28,448 bases of DNA from a virus. The stretch lies in the IMG/VR virus record IMGVR_UViG_3300048548_000061, positions 1 through 28,448 of that record; one strand, written 5' to 3'. A program made the translations under genes and the position numbers. Each line of letters starts with the position of its first letter. The stretch's first letter is position 1. The notes below the pieces were generated by a model. That model searched no databases and was not told where the DNA came from. It worked only from the letters and a program-made list of their open reading frames with translations. Shown here one piece after another: positions 7,336 to 16,539 of the stretch.

Positions 7336-9261
7336 ATGGCAGAAAAAGATTTTAAAGTTAAAAATGGCTTATTTGTAACTGATAGTGCAAATGTCAACGA
7401 TCTAAATGTGCGTGGAACTGCAGAAGTTACAGGCGCTATTACTGCGACAGGTGGTGTTGTTGGTAACGTTACAGGTCAAGTAAGCGACATTTCTAATCAC
7501 AATACGGGTGATCTCACAGAGGGTAGTAACCTATACTATACTACTGCTAGAGGTGATAGTGATACCACAGCCTTAGTAGACTCTGCATATATTACATTAA
7601 GAACACCTGAGTACGTTAGACTAACAGGCGCACAAACTCTCACAGATAAAACTTTAGTTGATCCTATTATTGACTCAACGCAAATGTATGGTATGCAGTA
7701 TGGTGGCATATCATTTAATGTTGATGGTCAACTAGGCGACTCACTTCAATCCGTACTTAACTTCACATCAAAAGAAGCAGGTGAAGATGCAGTATTAAGT
7801 TTAGGTGTTAATGGTCAGTTTAATCATGCTATTGGTGTTACAGGAAATGCAGCATCTAATGATATGGTCATTGGATTTGAAGGTGCCAATACTGAACTCA
7901 AGATTAAAAGTGGTGTTGGTAAAGCCCCATTTAATCTAAGTGGTGGCACAGATCTTCTTACCATGGATACAGGTGGTAAGATAAATGTTACTAACCCAAC
8001 AGAAGCAACAACTAAAACAAATGCTGCAGTAACAATTGTTGGTGGTCTTGGTGTTGATAAAAACATTCGTGGGCAAGACATTATTGCTCAAGGTAATGTC
8101 ACTGCCACAGGAACACTGTTTGGTACATTGTCTGCTGCATCTCTTTCTGCTAGATCCACAAGTGATCTAAGTGAAGGCACTAATCTATATTACACAGATG
8201 CAAGAGTAGATTCATATGTCAATGCTTCTATACTAACTACTGATGTATCTGAAGGAACTAACCTCTATTACACCACAGCAAGAGCCGATAGTGCAGCTAA
8301 GAATGCTATCTCTGTCAACGATGGTGGTGGTGATGGTAGTTTATCATATAGTGCTTCTACAGGTATAATATCGTATCAGGGTCCAAGTGCTGCTGAAGTA
8401 AGAGCGCACTTCACTGGTGGAACTGGTGTTACTATAACTAGTGGCTCTATTGCCATTGGTCAGGATGTTAGTACGGGTGCGTCTGTTACCTTTGATACTT
8501 TAGCTGTTTCAAATAATGCTACAATATCAGGTGACTTGACGGTTGGTGGAGATTACATTCTAAACGAAACAACTGACCTTAGAGTTACCAATGCACTGAT
8601 CAAACTTGCAGATTCAAATAATCAAGATGCGGTAGATATTGGTGTTGTTGGTAGATACAAAGACTCAGCAGGTGGTCCTATTAGAAGGTCAGGATTTTTC
8701 AGAGATGCTACAGACGGTGAGTGGTATACGTTTGTTAATCTTATCCAAGATAATTTAGATAGTTCTCCTGCGTCTCAAATCATCAACAGATCAGATCCTT
8801 CTTTTGAGTTAGGTACGTGGAATTTCGGTGCTTTGAAGGGTAGATACTTAGGGTTTGACTCAGACTTCAGAGTTTTTTCTACAGACTATACCGTTTACAC
8901 CTCAGATTTTACTGCAGTATCTGCAGGAAGATATGCAATCGATACTTCAGGGGGTGTGGTTACAGTAACTCTTCCTGCAAATCCAACAACAGGAGATTAC
9001 ATAAGACTTATTGATGTTGGAAACTGGACAGGAAACTCTGTCATTCTCAACAGAAATGGCGAGACCATTGAAGGTTATTCAGAAAACTTTGAACTTGATT
9101 TAGGTCAATCTATCATTGAGTTAATACATATAAATAATAATTGGCAGCTATACTCATCTATTGGTCAGAGGGGTCAAAAAGGTGATAAAGGCGATTCAGC
9201 AGATGTTGCAACATTCAGTACACAAAGTCAGTCTATAGCATTCGCAGTGGCATTAGGATAG
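7336..9261 (+). CDS. Modular tail fibre-like protein with collagen-like C-terminal tract, 641 aa
   Basis: The N-terminus (KDFKVKNGLFVTDSANVND) resembles the start of fibre proteins that attach by a short beta segment. Module A copies lie at residues 59-76, 277-292 and 302-319 and module C at 331-370; all match the preceding gene. A TLTDKTLVDPIID motif (101-113) is a common fibre repeat that also recurs in the 405-aa fibre. Residues about 528-600 form a distinct domain (AGRYAIDTSGGVVTVTLPANP, GDYIRLIDVGNW, VILNRNGETIEGY) seen in many marine phage structural proteins. A short Gly-X-Y tract (GQRGQKGDKGD, 610-620) places Arg and Lys in the Y position. The ribosome site is GGGGAAAG. Probable adsorption or distal fibre component; paralogous to its neighbour by shared modules. 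Confidence 0.75.
   Translation: MAEKDFKVKNGLFVTDSANVNDLNVRGTAEVTGAITATGGVVGNVTGQVSDISNHNTGDLTEGSNLYYTTARGDSDTTALVDSAYITLRTPEYVRLTGAQTLTDKTLVDPIIDSTQMYGMQYGGISFNVDGQLGDSLQSVLNFTSKEAGEDAVLSLGVNGQFNHAIGVTGNAASNDMVIGFEGANTELKIKSGVGKAPFNLSGGTDLLTMDTGGKINVTNPTEATTKTNAAVTIVGGLGVDKNIRGQDIIAQGNVTATGTLFGTLSAASLSARSTSDLSEGTNLYYTDARVDSYVNASILTTDVSEGTNLYYTTARADSAAKNAISVNDGGGDGSLSYSASTGIISYQGPSAAEVRAHFTGGTGVTITSGSIAIGQDVSTGASVTFDTLAVSNNATISGDLTVGGDYILNETTDLRVTNALIKLADSNNQDAVDIGVVGRYKDSAGGPIRRSGFFRDATDGEWYTFVNLIQDNLDSSPASQIINRSDPSFELGTWNFGALKGRYLGFDSDFRVFSTDYTVYTSDFTAVSAGRYAIDTSGGVVTVTLPANPTTGDYIRLIDVGNWTGNSVILNRNGETIEGYSENFELDLGQSIIELIHINNNWQLYSSIGQRGQKGDKGDSADVATFSTQSQSIAFAVALG
9129..9136 (+). promoter_or_regulatory. 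Possible intragenic late promoter TATAAATA
   Basis: Exact octamer inside the 641-aa fibre coding region, 135 nt before the 978-aa gene, which otherwise has no promoter in its 9-nt gap. The bases encode H-I-N-N in an AT-rich context, so chance is a real alternative. Confidence 0.3.
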
Positions 9262-9270
9262 GAAAATAAA

Positions 9271-12207
9271 ATGGCGAAACAACTAGTAAGAGATTACGTT
9301 TTTACACCGGGATCAGCGGGTGCAGGTACTATTGTTGTACCATGCAGATATGAACTTGACAAACTTCTCTTGATTACAAATGTAACAGATAACGTGATTA
9401 TCTATAACTTTGGTGATGCGTCATTTGCAGGAACCACTACAGCATTTACAAAAGGAACCACAACAGACTTTCCCACAGTAGATACATTGCATAGTGGGTA
9501 TACCACCATCACTTTAGCTGCAGATACATCTTCTATGAGTGCCTCAGACGTTCTGCAAATCTTTGCAGAACCTCAAGTGGACTTTGGTCAGACTATCAGA
9601 CCATGGCAATTTGGTACAGACGCTATCGAAAGAATGCGTGTATCAACACCCGAATCAATGATCGATGCTGACTTTGAATATGGATTGCAGCCTACTAAGT
9701 GGGCAGGGTATGGTACGATTAAAGGATACCCATCCACATATGATGAGCCGGGAGTTGACCTTACAGTTAACACTATTACCACAGACTATCAAACTTCTAG
9801 TACTTCAAATAGTTTGATCAGTATCACGTTTGTAGATTTAGATCACGATTTATCTGTTGGAGATGTTGTAAACGTATCAGGACTAGACGCAGGTACAGCA
9901 GGATTCTCACGGGCTGATGGTAGTTTTATTATTGATCAGGTTCCAGACACCCAAACTATTAAATACTTTGCACGTGGAACTGTAGGAACATCAAGTGGTC
10001 AATCACTTAAAACAGAAGAGACTATTGGTAGAAAGGGTGGAGTATACGCAAACTCATCTATTCCTGTAGCATCAGCAACTTCTAATGGCGCTGATCCAAG
10101 TGTGATTACACTTAACTTTACAAATCCGCATGGATTAATCCCAGGTTGTCCTGTTCATGTTACAGTGGGCGCAGGTACAAATAAAGAAGAAGCTACAGGA
10201 CCATTTGTTGTTAAATCAACACCATCTTTGACTTCATTAACATATACAGCAAGGGCAGGGGCGGCTGTAGGAAGTCCTTCTAGTGTTACTCTGTATGCTA
10301 TCTCAAACGCAACTATTTTGCACAGACCTTCTGATGGTGGGGTTATTCTCTCGACTAAAACTCCTACATATGCTGCTGCAGTTATCAGACAATCAAAAAG
10401 ATTCTTCCGCTACCAATCTGGTAAAGGTTTCTTGTGGTCATCAGGTACGTTATTTGCACCAAACTATGATCTACAAAGCATTACTGCAGCAGGAACGACA
10501 GTTGGTTCTGCGATTACTGTAAAGACTGACGATATCGATCATGGTCTTCAAGTAGGGGCAGATATTACTCTTGAAGGTATTACAACTTCGGGGTATGAAG
10601 ATGATTACACAGTTGCAAGTATTGTAGATGACTATACATTCACAGTTGCTGCAAAATCAACGTTGGGAGACACTACTGCTGTCTTAGCTCAACAATCTAA
10701 GGTGTATGTAAAAGGTTGGGTTGGTTCTGCTGTTCGTGCAGGTATGTTTGATGATCAAAATGGTATCTTCTTTGAATTTGATGGCAACCAAATGTTCTGT
10801 GTTAAAAGATCCTCCACAGACAATATTACTGGCACACTGTCAATGACACAAAACAGTAATGCTGTGACAGGAAGTAACACAAGACTCACTGAACAGGTGC
10901 GAGCTGGTGATCGTATAATTATTAGAGGAATGACACACTTTGTTACTCAGGTTGTAAGCAATACCTCTATGTTCATTACACCAGATTACAGAGGTGTGAC
11001 ACAAGGTGGTATTAGATCTCAAAAAGTATCAGAACTCAGAGTTCCTCAATCAAAATGGAATATGGATAAAGCTGATGGTCTAGGATCTTCTGGATACCAT
11101 TGGGATTTTAACAAGATGCAAATGATTGGTATTGAGTACTCTTGGTATGGTGCAGGTTTCATTCACTTCATGGTTAGAGGTGATGATGGTAGATGGTTAT
11201 ATATCCATAGAATGAAAAACAACAACATTAATGATGAAGCTTATATGAGATCAGGCAACCTTCCTGTTAGATATTCTATTGAGAATGACTCTCCAATCAC
11301 CTTTCTTACAAATACTATTGATGCAACTCAAACAACAATTCCGGGAGCTAACTTACAAGAGTTTGATGATGCGGGTGTATTAATGATTGACAACGAAATC
11401 ATTTCATATACAGGCAGAAGCGTAACAGATGGAGCGGGTAACTTTACAGGATGTACTAGAGCGGCAACTCTATCTCAGTATCTCCAAGGTACTACAAATA
11501 ACCTTACAGCAGGTAGTGCTGCAACTCATAGTAGTAATACTGGTATTATTGAGATTTCCAACACTTGTTCTCCAACACTATCGCATTGGGGTTCTGCCCT
11601 AGTAATGGACGGTGGATTTGACTTTGATAGAGGTTATATTTTTAACTACTCAAACTCTCACAATACATCTGGCGATAAGATTGGTACAACTCCAATCACA
11701 TCATTCTGTTTGAGACTAGCTCCTTCAGTATCTAACTCTTCTGTGGGTCGATTAGGGGCAAAGGAACTTCTTAATAGATCACAACTTCTTTTACAACAAT
11801 GTGCGGTTGGATTGTCACGTGGTTCATCTTCATCGGGTGAGGTGGTTGTTCAGGGTATCATTAATCCAAGAAATTTCTCTGACGCATCATGGAAATCATT
11901 GAATGCTGTTGATGATGGTGGACAACCATCCTTTGCTCAAGTTGCTGATAAAGATGATATCACTTGGTCTACAGGATCATATGCGTTACCAGGCGAAAGA
12001 ATCTTCTCATTCGTTTGTAATGCATCTAGAGCGGATGCTTTGACAACTGTTCTTGAACTAGGTGGTCTTAAAGAACTATCAGGTGCTCCATTGGGTGGCG
12101 ACTACAAATATCCAGATGGCCCAGATGTTTTGGCTATCAATGCTTTTGTTAAATCAGGTGATGTGAAAGGAACGATTCAGTTAAGATGGGGCGAAGCCCA
12201 AGCATAA
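9271..12207 (+). CDS. Large virion structural protein, 978 aa
   Basis: The start has an AGGAAAA site in the 9-nt gap. The N-terminal third holds segments I associate with a conserved large structural protein of T4-like cyanophages: FGTDAIERMRVSTPESMIDA and then DFEYGLQPTKWAGYGTIKG (about residues 114-152). The middle has repeated Ig-like or beta-sandwich segments with 'HDLSVGDVVNVSGLD' and 'HGLQVGADITLEGIT', apparently paired internal repeats (also 'HGLIPGCPVHVTVG'). The C-terminal half has SSGYHWDFNKMQMIGIEYSW, FMVRGDDGRWLYIHRMKNNN and a DNEIISYTG turn motif. It lacks modules A, B and C and has no DSD tripeptide, unlike its flanking fibres. A structural role is likely from position and resemblance; exact location in the virion cannot be read. 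Confidence 0.68.
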   Translation: MAKQLVRDYVFTPGSAGAGTIVVPCRYELDKLLLITNVTDNVIIYNFGDASFAGTTTAFTKGTTTDFPTVDTLHSGYTTITLAADTSSMSASDVLQIFAEPQVDFGQTIRPWQFGTDAIERMRVSTPESMIDADFEYGLQPTKWAGYGTIKGYPSTYDEPGVDLTVNTITTDYQTSSTSNSLISITFVDLDHDLSVGDVVNVSGLDAGTAGFSRADGSFIIDQVPDTQTIKYFARGTVGTSSGQSLKTEETIGRKGGVYANSSIPVASATSNGADPSVITLNFTNPHGLIPGCPVHVTVGAGTNKEEATGPFVVKSTPSLTSLTYTARAGAAVGSPSSVTLYAISNATILHRPSDGGVILSTKTPTYAAAVIRQSKRFFRYQSGKGFLWSSGTLFAPNYDLQSITAAGTTVGSAITVKTDDIDHGLQVGADITLEGITTSGYEDDYTVASIVDDYTFTVAAKSTLGDTTAVLAQQSKVYVKGWVGSAVRAGMFDDQNGIFFEFDGNQMFCVKRSSTDNITGTLSMTQNSNAVTGSNTRLTEQVRAGDRIIIRGMTHFVTQVVSNTSMFITPDYRGVTQGGIRSQKVSELRVPQSKWNMDKADGLGSSGYHWDFNKMQMIGIEYSWYGAGFIHFMVRGDDGRWLYIHRMKNNNINDEAYMRSGNLPVRYSIENDSPITFLTNTIDATQTTIPGANLQEFDDAGVLMIDNEIISYTGRSVTDGAGNFTGCTRAATLSQYLQGTTNNLTAGSAATHSSNTGIIEISNTCSPTLSHWGSALVMDGGFDFDRGYIFNYSNSHNTSGDKIGTTPITSFCLRLAPSVSNSSVGRLGAKELLNRSQLLLQQCAVGLSRGSSSSGEVVVQGIINPRNFSDASWKSLNAVDDGGQPSFAQVADKDDITWSTGSYALPGERIFSFVCNASRADALTTVLELGGLKELSGAPLGGDYKYPDGPDVLAINAFVKSGDVKGTIQLRWGEAQA

Positions 12208-12225
12208 CCATAAGAAAGTGTAAAG

Positions 12226-13443
12226 ATGGTACAAAAACTTAGTGATTTTTTAGGCACTTCATTTAGTGAAAACCCTGTAGACTCTTCAGGGATCGTGTCT
12301 ATTATTGGCACGACAACAATATTACTAGATTCAGGTACTAGTGGCAACTATGTTAAGACGTTAACAGGTGCAGCAGGATTGGACATAACCTCTCCTGCAC
12401 ACGCACTTGATGCGACTATTTCCATCGACAGTGATCACATTGCAACAAGAACTGGCACACAAACTCTTACAAACAAAACTATTAACTTAAGTAACAATAC
12501 TCTAGTAACTACACTATCACAACTTAGTGCTGCAGTTAGTGGCGACACAGTTATTGGCGCACAGGCAACACAAACTTTAGCAAATAAGACATTAACTAGT
12601 CCTACGATAAACGGCGCTGATATCAATGGTCCTTTAGCTATCAATGATATTACTACCTTTGGTCTTAGGGATGTTACTACCACAGATTACGAAACTCTTA
12701 TCGTATCTAATAACGCAAGTCCTGCATTAACAGCAGACAGAACTCTTACGCTTGATATTAACAATGCCAATAGGACCATTAGTCTTGCAGGAGATCTGAC
12801 ATTAGCAGGTAATCTAATCACAAGTGGTGGGCATGCTGTTACGCTAACGACTACAGGAGCAACTGGTGTAACATTACCAACATCAGGAACACTTGTCTCT
12901 AGGGCATCTGCACTTGGAACCACAGGAACATTTGGATCTGCTTCTTTGGTTCCAATAATAACTGTGAACTCTCAAGGGTTGGTTGATAGTATAGGTACAG
13001 TTTCTGTAGCAGGTGTTAGCTCAACATCATTCGATTCTGCTGCAGGTGCATTAACAATCAACACTGCTGATGGTGGTTCTTTTGTACAGCCTATCTATAC
13101 ACAAGAATTGACAAGAACTGCAGTAAGTGGTAGCACAGGTATTAGCTACAATAATAGTACTGGCGCTATATCAACCAATGATGGTGCGATTGTTCATGAC
13201 AACTTGTCAGGTTTCGTGGGCAACGAACATATTAACCATACTAGTGTAACATTAACAGCAGGTACTGGTTTAGCAGGTGGGGGTACTATTGCCGCAAGCA
13301 GAACTTTTAGTATAGACTCAAGTGAACTGCATGCATACTTTGGGGGTGCAGGTAAAGGTATGGACGCAGACTTACTTGACGGGCAGCATGGTTCACACTA
13401 CCGTATTGATGTTTACGATGCGTCTGGAACTCTTTTGAACTAA
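12226..13443 (+). CDS. Tail fibre-like protein with DLLDGQHGSHY C-terminal motif, 405 aa
   Basis: The start is preceded by AAGAAAGTG. Two fibre repeats (TQTLTNKTINLSNNT, 79-93, and ATQTLANKTLTSPTI, 114-128) belong to the widespread TLTNKT family. Residues 235-286 are a near-copy of module B of the 1204-aa fibre (GSASLVP, DSIGTVSVAGVSSTSFDSA, NTADGGSF). Residues 341-366 (VTLTAGTGLAGGGTIAASRT) are a common fibre segment. The C-terminus has DADLLDGQHGSHYR (380-393), a motif recurrent at the ends of T4-family and prophage fibres. The protein is short for a whole fibre and may be a distal or accessory one. It is the last gene before the late promoter at 13444. Confidence 0.75.
   Translation: MVQKLSDFLGTSFSENPVDSSGIVSIIGTTTILLDSGTSGNYVKTLTGAAGLDITSPAHALDATISIDSDHIATRTGTQTLTNKTINLSNNTLVTTLSQLSAAVSGDTVIGAQATQTLANKTLTSPTINGADINGPLAINDITTFGLRDVTTTDYETLIVSNNASPALTADRTLTLDINNANRTISLAGDLTLAGNLITSGGHAVTLTTTGATGVTLPTSGTLVSRASALGTTGTFGSASLVPIITVNSQGLVDSIGTVSVAGVSSTSFDSAAGALTINTADGGSFVQPIYTQELTRTAVSGSTGISYNNSTGAISTNDGAIVHDNLSGFVGNEHINHTSVTLTAGTGLAGGGTIAASRTFSIDSSELHAYFGGAGKGMDADLLDGQHGSHYRIDVYDASGTLLN
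12928..13083 (+). repeat. Module B copy shared with the 1204-aa fibre gene
   Basis: This stretch encodes a version of the roughly 53-residue module found three times between 3976 and 6720, the only copy of module B outside that gene in the window. It marks exchange or duplication between two fibre genes separated by two other genes. Confidence 0.8.
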
Positions 13444-13451
13444 TATAAATA
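13444..13451 (+). promoter_or_regulatory. T4-type late promoter TATAAATA (gp13-gp17 unit)
   Basis: Exact octamer directly after the fibre stop codon and 22 nt before the gp13 ATG. T4 spacing puts the start near A13457. The genes gp13 through gp17 that follow are tightly coupled with no other intergenic copy. Confidence 0.8.
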
Positions 13452-13472
13452 CTGTTAAAATAGGAACAAAAC

Positions 13473-14225
13473 ATGGCTAACCCTAGTTCAAGACAAGGCT
13501 TAATAGATTACTGCTTACGCAGACTAGGTGATCCTGTCATCGAAATCAATGTGGATGAAGATCAAATAGAAGATCGTGTAGATGAGGCTCTACAGTATTT
13601 CAGGGAGTTTCATTCAGAAGCCACGTATAGAGGATATATTCAACACCTCTTGACTGCAGATGATATTACTAACAAGTATGTTTCGATATCCTCTGATGTT
13701 CAACAGGTCACCAAACTATTTAAGTTAGAGCAAGGTTTGTTCTCACGTAATATGTTTAGTGTCAAATACCAAATGCATATGAACGATATAGCCAACATGG
13801 GTTCTTATGTTGGAGATCTTGCATACTATGAGCAAGTACAACAATATCTTTCTCTACTTGATATGAGATTAAATGGCACTCCACAGGTAGAGTATGTAAG
13901 GAAACAAAATCGCTTATACATTCACGGTAACTTTGATGATGGTGATATCAAAGAAGGCGAATATATTGTAGCAGAAGTCTATAGTATTATTGATGGTGCT
14001 ACTCACACAGCAGTGTGGAATGACTTGTGGTTAAAAGAATATACTACAGCACTTATCAAACATCAGTGGGGCGCAAACCTTATCAAGTTTGAAGGAATGC
14101 AAATGCCTGGAGGGGTTACAATAAACGGTAGACAAATCTATGAAGATGCGTTACAAGATATCGAAAGATTAAGAGAGAGAATCCGTTTGGAACATGAACT
14201 TCCTGCAGATTTCTTTGTAGGCTAA
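13473..14225 (+). CDS. gp13: Neck protein gp13, 250 aa
   Basis: Matches T4-family neck protein gp13 in features I recognise: N-terminal SRQGLIDYCLRRLGDPVIEINVDEDQIEDRVDEALQYF, a long Met-rich middle (MFSVKYQMHMNDI), VYSIIDGATHTAVWNDLWLKEYTTALIKHQWGANLIKFEG, and a C-terminal GGVTINGRQIYEDALQDIERL. Gp13 and gp14 build the collar joining the filled head to the tail. Length is somewhat under T4 gp13 (about 309 aa), as is usual in marine relatives. AGGAAC lies 6-11 nt before ATG, and gp14 begins one base after the stop. Sequence and synteny agree. Confidence 0.92.
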   Translation: MANPSSRQGLIDYCLRRLGDPVIEINVDEDQIEDRVDEALQYFREFHSEATYRGYIQHLLTADDITNKYVSISSDVQQVTKLFKLEQGLFSRNMFSVKYQMHMNDIANMGSYVGDLAYYEQVQQYLSLLDMRLNGTPQVEYVRKQNRLYIHGNFDDGDIKEGEYIVAEVYSIIDGATHTAVWNDLWLKEYTTALIKHQWGANLIKFEGMQMPGGVTINGRQIYEDALQDIERLRERIRLEHELPADFFVG

Positions 14226-14226
14226 C

Positions 14227-15129
14227 ATGGCAACTAATCTATACTTCAGTCAAAAAGTACACTCAGAACAGAACCTCTATGAAGATATTGTCATAGAGTC
14301 CTTAAAGATGTTTGGTCAAGATGTGTACTATCTTCCAAGAGATATTGTAAATGAAGATAGGATTTTTGGAGACGATGTTCCTTCAAGGTTTAACTCATCT
14401 TACAAAGTGGAAATGTATATTGAGAATACAGAAGGGTTTGATGGTGAAGGAGATCTGTTCACAAAGTTTGGCGTAGAGATCAGGGATCAAGCAACGTTTG
14501 TTGTGGCAAGACGTAGATGGACAACAACCATAAATCGTTTTGATAATGAGATTAATAGCACTAGACCTAGAGAAGGTGATCTAGTATACTTACCATTGTC
14601 TAACTCTATGTTTCAGATCATGGCAGTAGATCACGAACAACCATTTTATCAGCTAAGTAACTTAGCAACATATAAACTTAGATGTGAGAAGTTTGAGTAC
14701 AGTGATGAAGACTTTGATACGAATGTTGATGCTATTGATGGCATTGAACGGTCTTATGCATATGAGTACTTACTTACCCTTGACAGTGCAGGGGGTGGCT
14801 TCACAGTAGGGGAAACTGTAAATCAGACACTATCCTCAGGAGTTGTCATGAGAGGGGAAGTTGCTGCATTCTCAGACTCAGATAATGTTCTTAAGCTCAT
14901 TCATATCGGTGCAGACGATGGAAACTATCATGAGTTTGTTGCCAACAGATTTGTTGTCGGTACAACTTCTCTAGACTTGGCAGGAACACTGGCTACTGCA
15001 ACAGTTTCTGCAGTGGCAGAAGATAATCAGATTAGTCAGAACGAACAGAACACAGACTTTAGTACAATCGGTGCAGACTTCTTAGACTTCTCTGAGAACA
15101 ACCCATTTGGTGATCCGGAGAATAACTGA
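14227..15129 (+). CDS. gp14: Neck protein gp14, 300 aa
   Basis: The N-terminal half has typical gp14 segments: SEQNLYEDIVIESLKMFGQDVYYLPRDIV, RRRWTTTINRF, RPREGDLVYLPLSNSMFQIM and FYQLSNLATYKLRCEKFEYSDE. Together with gp13 it forms the neck/collar between portal and tail. The C-terminal third (about 180-300) is more variable and looks like a beta-rich insert (GGGFTVGETVNQTLSSGVVMRG, then a DSD tripeptide in AFSDSDNVLK) before an acidic end (DFLDFSENNPFGDPEN) that resembles the usual gp14 terminus. Starts one nucleotide after the gp13 stop; its stop overlaps the next ATG by one base (TGATG). Confidence 0.92.
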   Translation: MATNLYFSQKVHSEQNLYEDIVIESLKMFGQDVYYLPRDIVNEDRIFGDDVPSRFNSSYKVEMYIENTEGFDGEGDLFTKFGVEIRDQATFVVARRRWTTTINRFDNEINSTRPREGDLVYLPLSNSMFQIMAVDHEQPFYQLSNLATYKLRCEKFEYSDEDFDTNVDAIDGIERSYAYEYLLTLDSAGGGFTVGETVNQTLSSGVVMRGEVAAFSDSDNVLKLIHIGADDGNYHEFVANRFVVGTTSLDLAGTLATATVSAVAEDNQISQNEQNTDFSTIGADFLDFSENNPFGDPENN

Positions 15130-15368
15130 TGAGTGATATGTTTGATTTTGGATTTACCGCCGTTGATGAAGATGAACTAGAGGCAGTACAGAAAGTATCT
15201 GCCACAGCATCGTCTGCAGAAGAGCGGCTAAATAACTTATACAATGCCATTGTACCTCTCCTTAATAATCTTAAGGCAAATCCAGAAAAGGATTACATCC
15301 TTTGGCCTAATAGATTATCCAAGGTGGAACAGTTTGAAGATCATCTTCAGAATATATATAAAGGTTAA
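15129..15368 (+). CDS. Small conserved protein between gp14 and gp15, 79 aa
   Basis: Acidic N-terminus (FTAVDEDELEAVQ), an Ala/Glu helix (SAEERLNNLYNAIVPLLNNLKANP) and a C-terminal KDYILWPNRLSKVEQFEDHL. The last segment is very like one I remember in small proteins of marine T4-like phages at the same position. No function is known to me; with its place between neck genes it may be a virion or assembly factor. The ATG overlaps the gp14 stop by one base and gp15 starts two bases after its own stop, so it is embedded in a translationally coupled string. Confidence 0.8.
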   Translation: MSDMFDFGFTAVDEDELEAVQKVSATASSAEERLNNLYNAIVPLLNNLKANPEKDYILWPNRLSKVEQFEDHLQNIYKG

Positions 15369-15370
15369 CT

Positions 15371-16165
15371 ATGTTTGGAACGCATTTCTATCATCAAAGG
15401 ATAAGAAAAAGTGTAGCTGTATTCGGCACACTGTTCAATAACCTTTATGTGCTACGTAAGAATAGCTCAAATCAAGTAACAAGTCAAGTAAAAGTTCCAT
15501 TATCATATGGTCCACAGAGAAAGTTTCTTGAACGTATCAGGGAAAATCCTGATCTTGATAATGATACTAAAGTTTCTATCAAGCTTCCTAGAATGTCTTT
15601 TGAGATTACTGGTATTCAATACGATGCTCAGAGACAACTTCAGAAGATGAATAACTTTACCCAATCGGGCAGCACATCTAATCTAAGAAATAAGTTCTAT
15701 AGTTTCGTTCCATACAATATTGGATTTCAATTAAGCGTTTATGCAAAAACTCAAGATGATGCTTTGCAGATTGTAGAACAGATCCTACCAACATTTAATC
15801 CTCAGTATAGTTTAACAATTAAACCTTTTTCTGACTACCCCAATATTACTGAAGACACTCCAATAACTTTAACTGGTGTAGATTTTAGTGATGACTATGA
15901 GGGAACATTAGAAGCAAGAAGGACTATTATATACACACTCACATTTGATATGAGAGTAAACTTTTATGGTGCTATTAACGAAGTTGGTGTGATTAGAACT
16001 TCCATAAATAACATCAGTGAAATCAATGGTGGACTAGCAGACTCAGATGTACAGATAGGACAGATACAAGTAACGACTGATCCTGCGAATGTTTCTGCTG
16101 ATAGCGACTATGGTTTTAATGAACTGATAGATTTTGAATTCCCATTTGCTGATAGTGCAGGATAA
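15371..16165 (+). CDS. gp15: Tail sheath stabiliser / tail completion protein gp15, 264 aa
   Basis: Starts FGTHFYHQRIRKSVAVFGTLFNNLYVLRK, the characteristic beginning of gp15. Further recognisable segments are VPLSYGPQRKFLERI, KVSIKLPRMSFEI, NFYSFVPYNIGFQLSVYAKTQDDALQIVEQILPTFNP-like text around residues 105-150 and DFSDDYEGTLEARRTIIYTLTFDM. Gp15 forms the hexamer that caps the finished tail and contacts the neck. Length matches T4 (272 aa). The last 60 residues carry two DSD tripeptides (LADSDV, SADSDY), an addition I do not associate with T4. The stop overlaps the gp16 ATG by one base (TAATG). Confidence 0.92.
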   Translation: MFGTHFYHQRIRKSVAVFGTLFNNLYVLRKNSSNQVTSQVKVPLSYGPQRKFLERIRENPDLDNDTKVSIKLPRMSFEITGIQYDAQRQLQKMNNFTQSGSTSNLRNKFYSFVPYNIGFQLSVYAKTQDDALQIVEQILPTFNPQYSLTIKPFSDYPNITEDTPITLTGVDFSDDYEGTLEARRTIIYTLTFDMRVNFYGAINEVGVIRTSINNISEINGGLADSDVQIGQIQVTTDPANVSADSDYGFNELIDFEFPFADSAG

Positions 16166-16539
16166 TGACAAAAGAAAATGAAAATGTAGACAATGATTTT
16201 GAATTTGCTAGAAAAACTTACTATGACTTATTAGTAAAGGGTTCTGAGGCACTTGAAGAGATGATGGAAGTAGCAAGAGCTACTGAACATCCACGTGCAT
16301 TTGAAGTTCTGTCGGGCATGATGAAAAACATGGCAGATGTTAACGGCAATCTTTTAGATCTTCATAAGAAGAAAAAAGAGTACCATAAAGAAGAAGCTCC
16401 AAAGGAACTTCCACAAAATACAACAAACAATCTATTTGTAGGCTCTACAAGTGATTTGCAGAGAATGCTTTTATCGGAAGACAGTGATGATGAACAAGGT
16501 AACGTGGTAGATATAAGTGACTATACCTCAGATAAATGA
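16165..16539 (+). CDS. gp16: Small terminase subunit gp16, 124 aa
   Basis: Short, highly charged helical protein directly upstream of the large terminase. The central part (ARKTYYDLLVKGSEALEEMMEVARATEHPRAFEVLSGMMKNMADVNGNLLDLHKKKKE) is the conserved gp16 core, predicted helical and expected to form the oligomeric ring that recognises DNA and regulates gp17 ATPase. The C-terminus (STSDLQRMLL, acidic SEDSDDEQ) is the usual flexible tail contacting gp17. The reading frame overlaps the start of gp17 by 23 nt if gp17 begins at GTG 16517. Confidence 0.9.
   Translation: MTKENENVDNDFEFARKTYYDLLVKGSEALEEMMEVARATEHPRAFEVLSGMMKNMADVNGNLLDLHKKKKEYHKEEAPKELPQNTTNNLFVGSTSDLQRMLLSEDSDDEQGNVVDISDYTSDK

Noticed and set aside
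3976-8445. Repeats in the fibre region considered as a CRISPR array or a diversity-generating retroelement template
   Set aside because: The repeats are coding, irregularly spaced and diverged, with no short identical direct repeats. No reverse transcriptase gene or adenine-targeted variable repeat pair is visible in the window.
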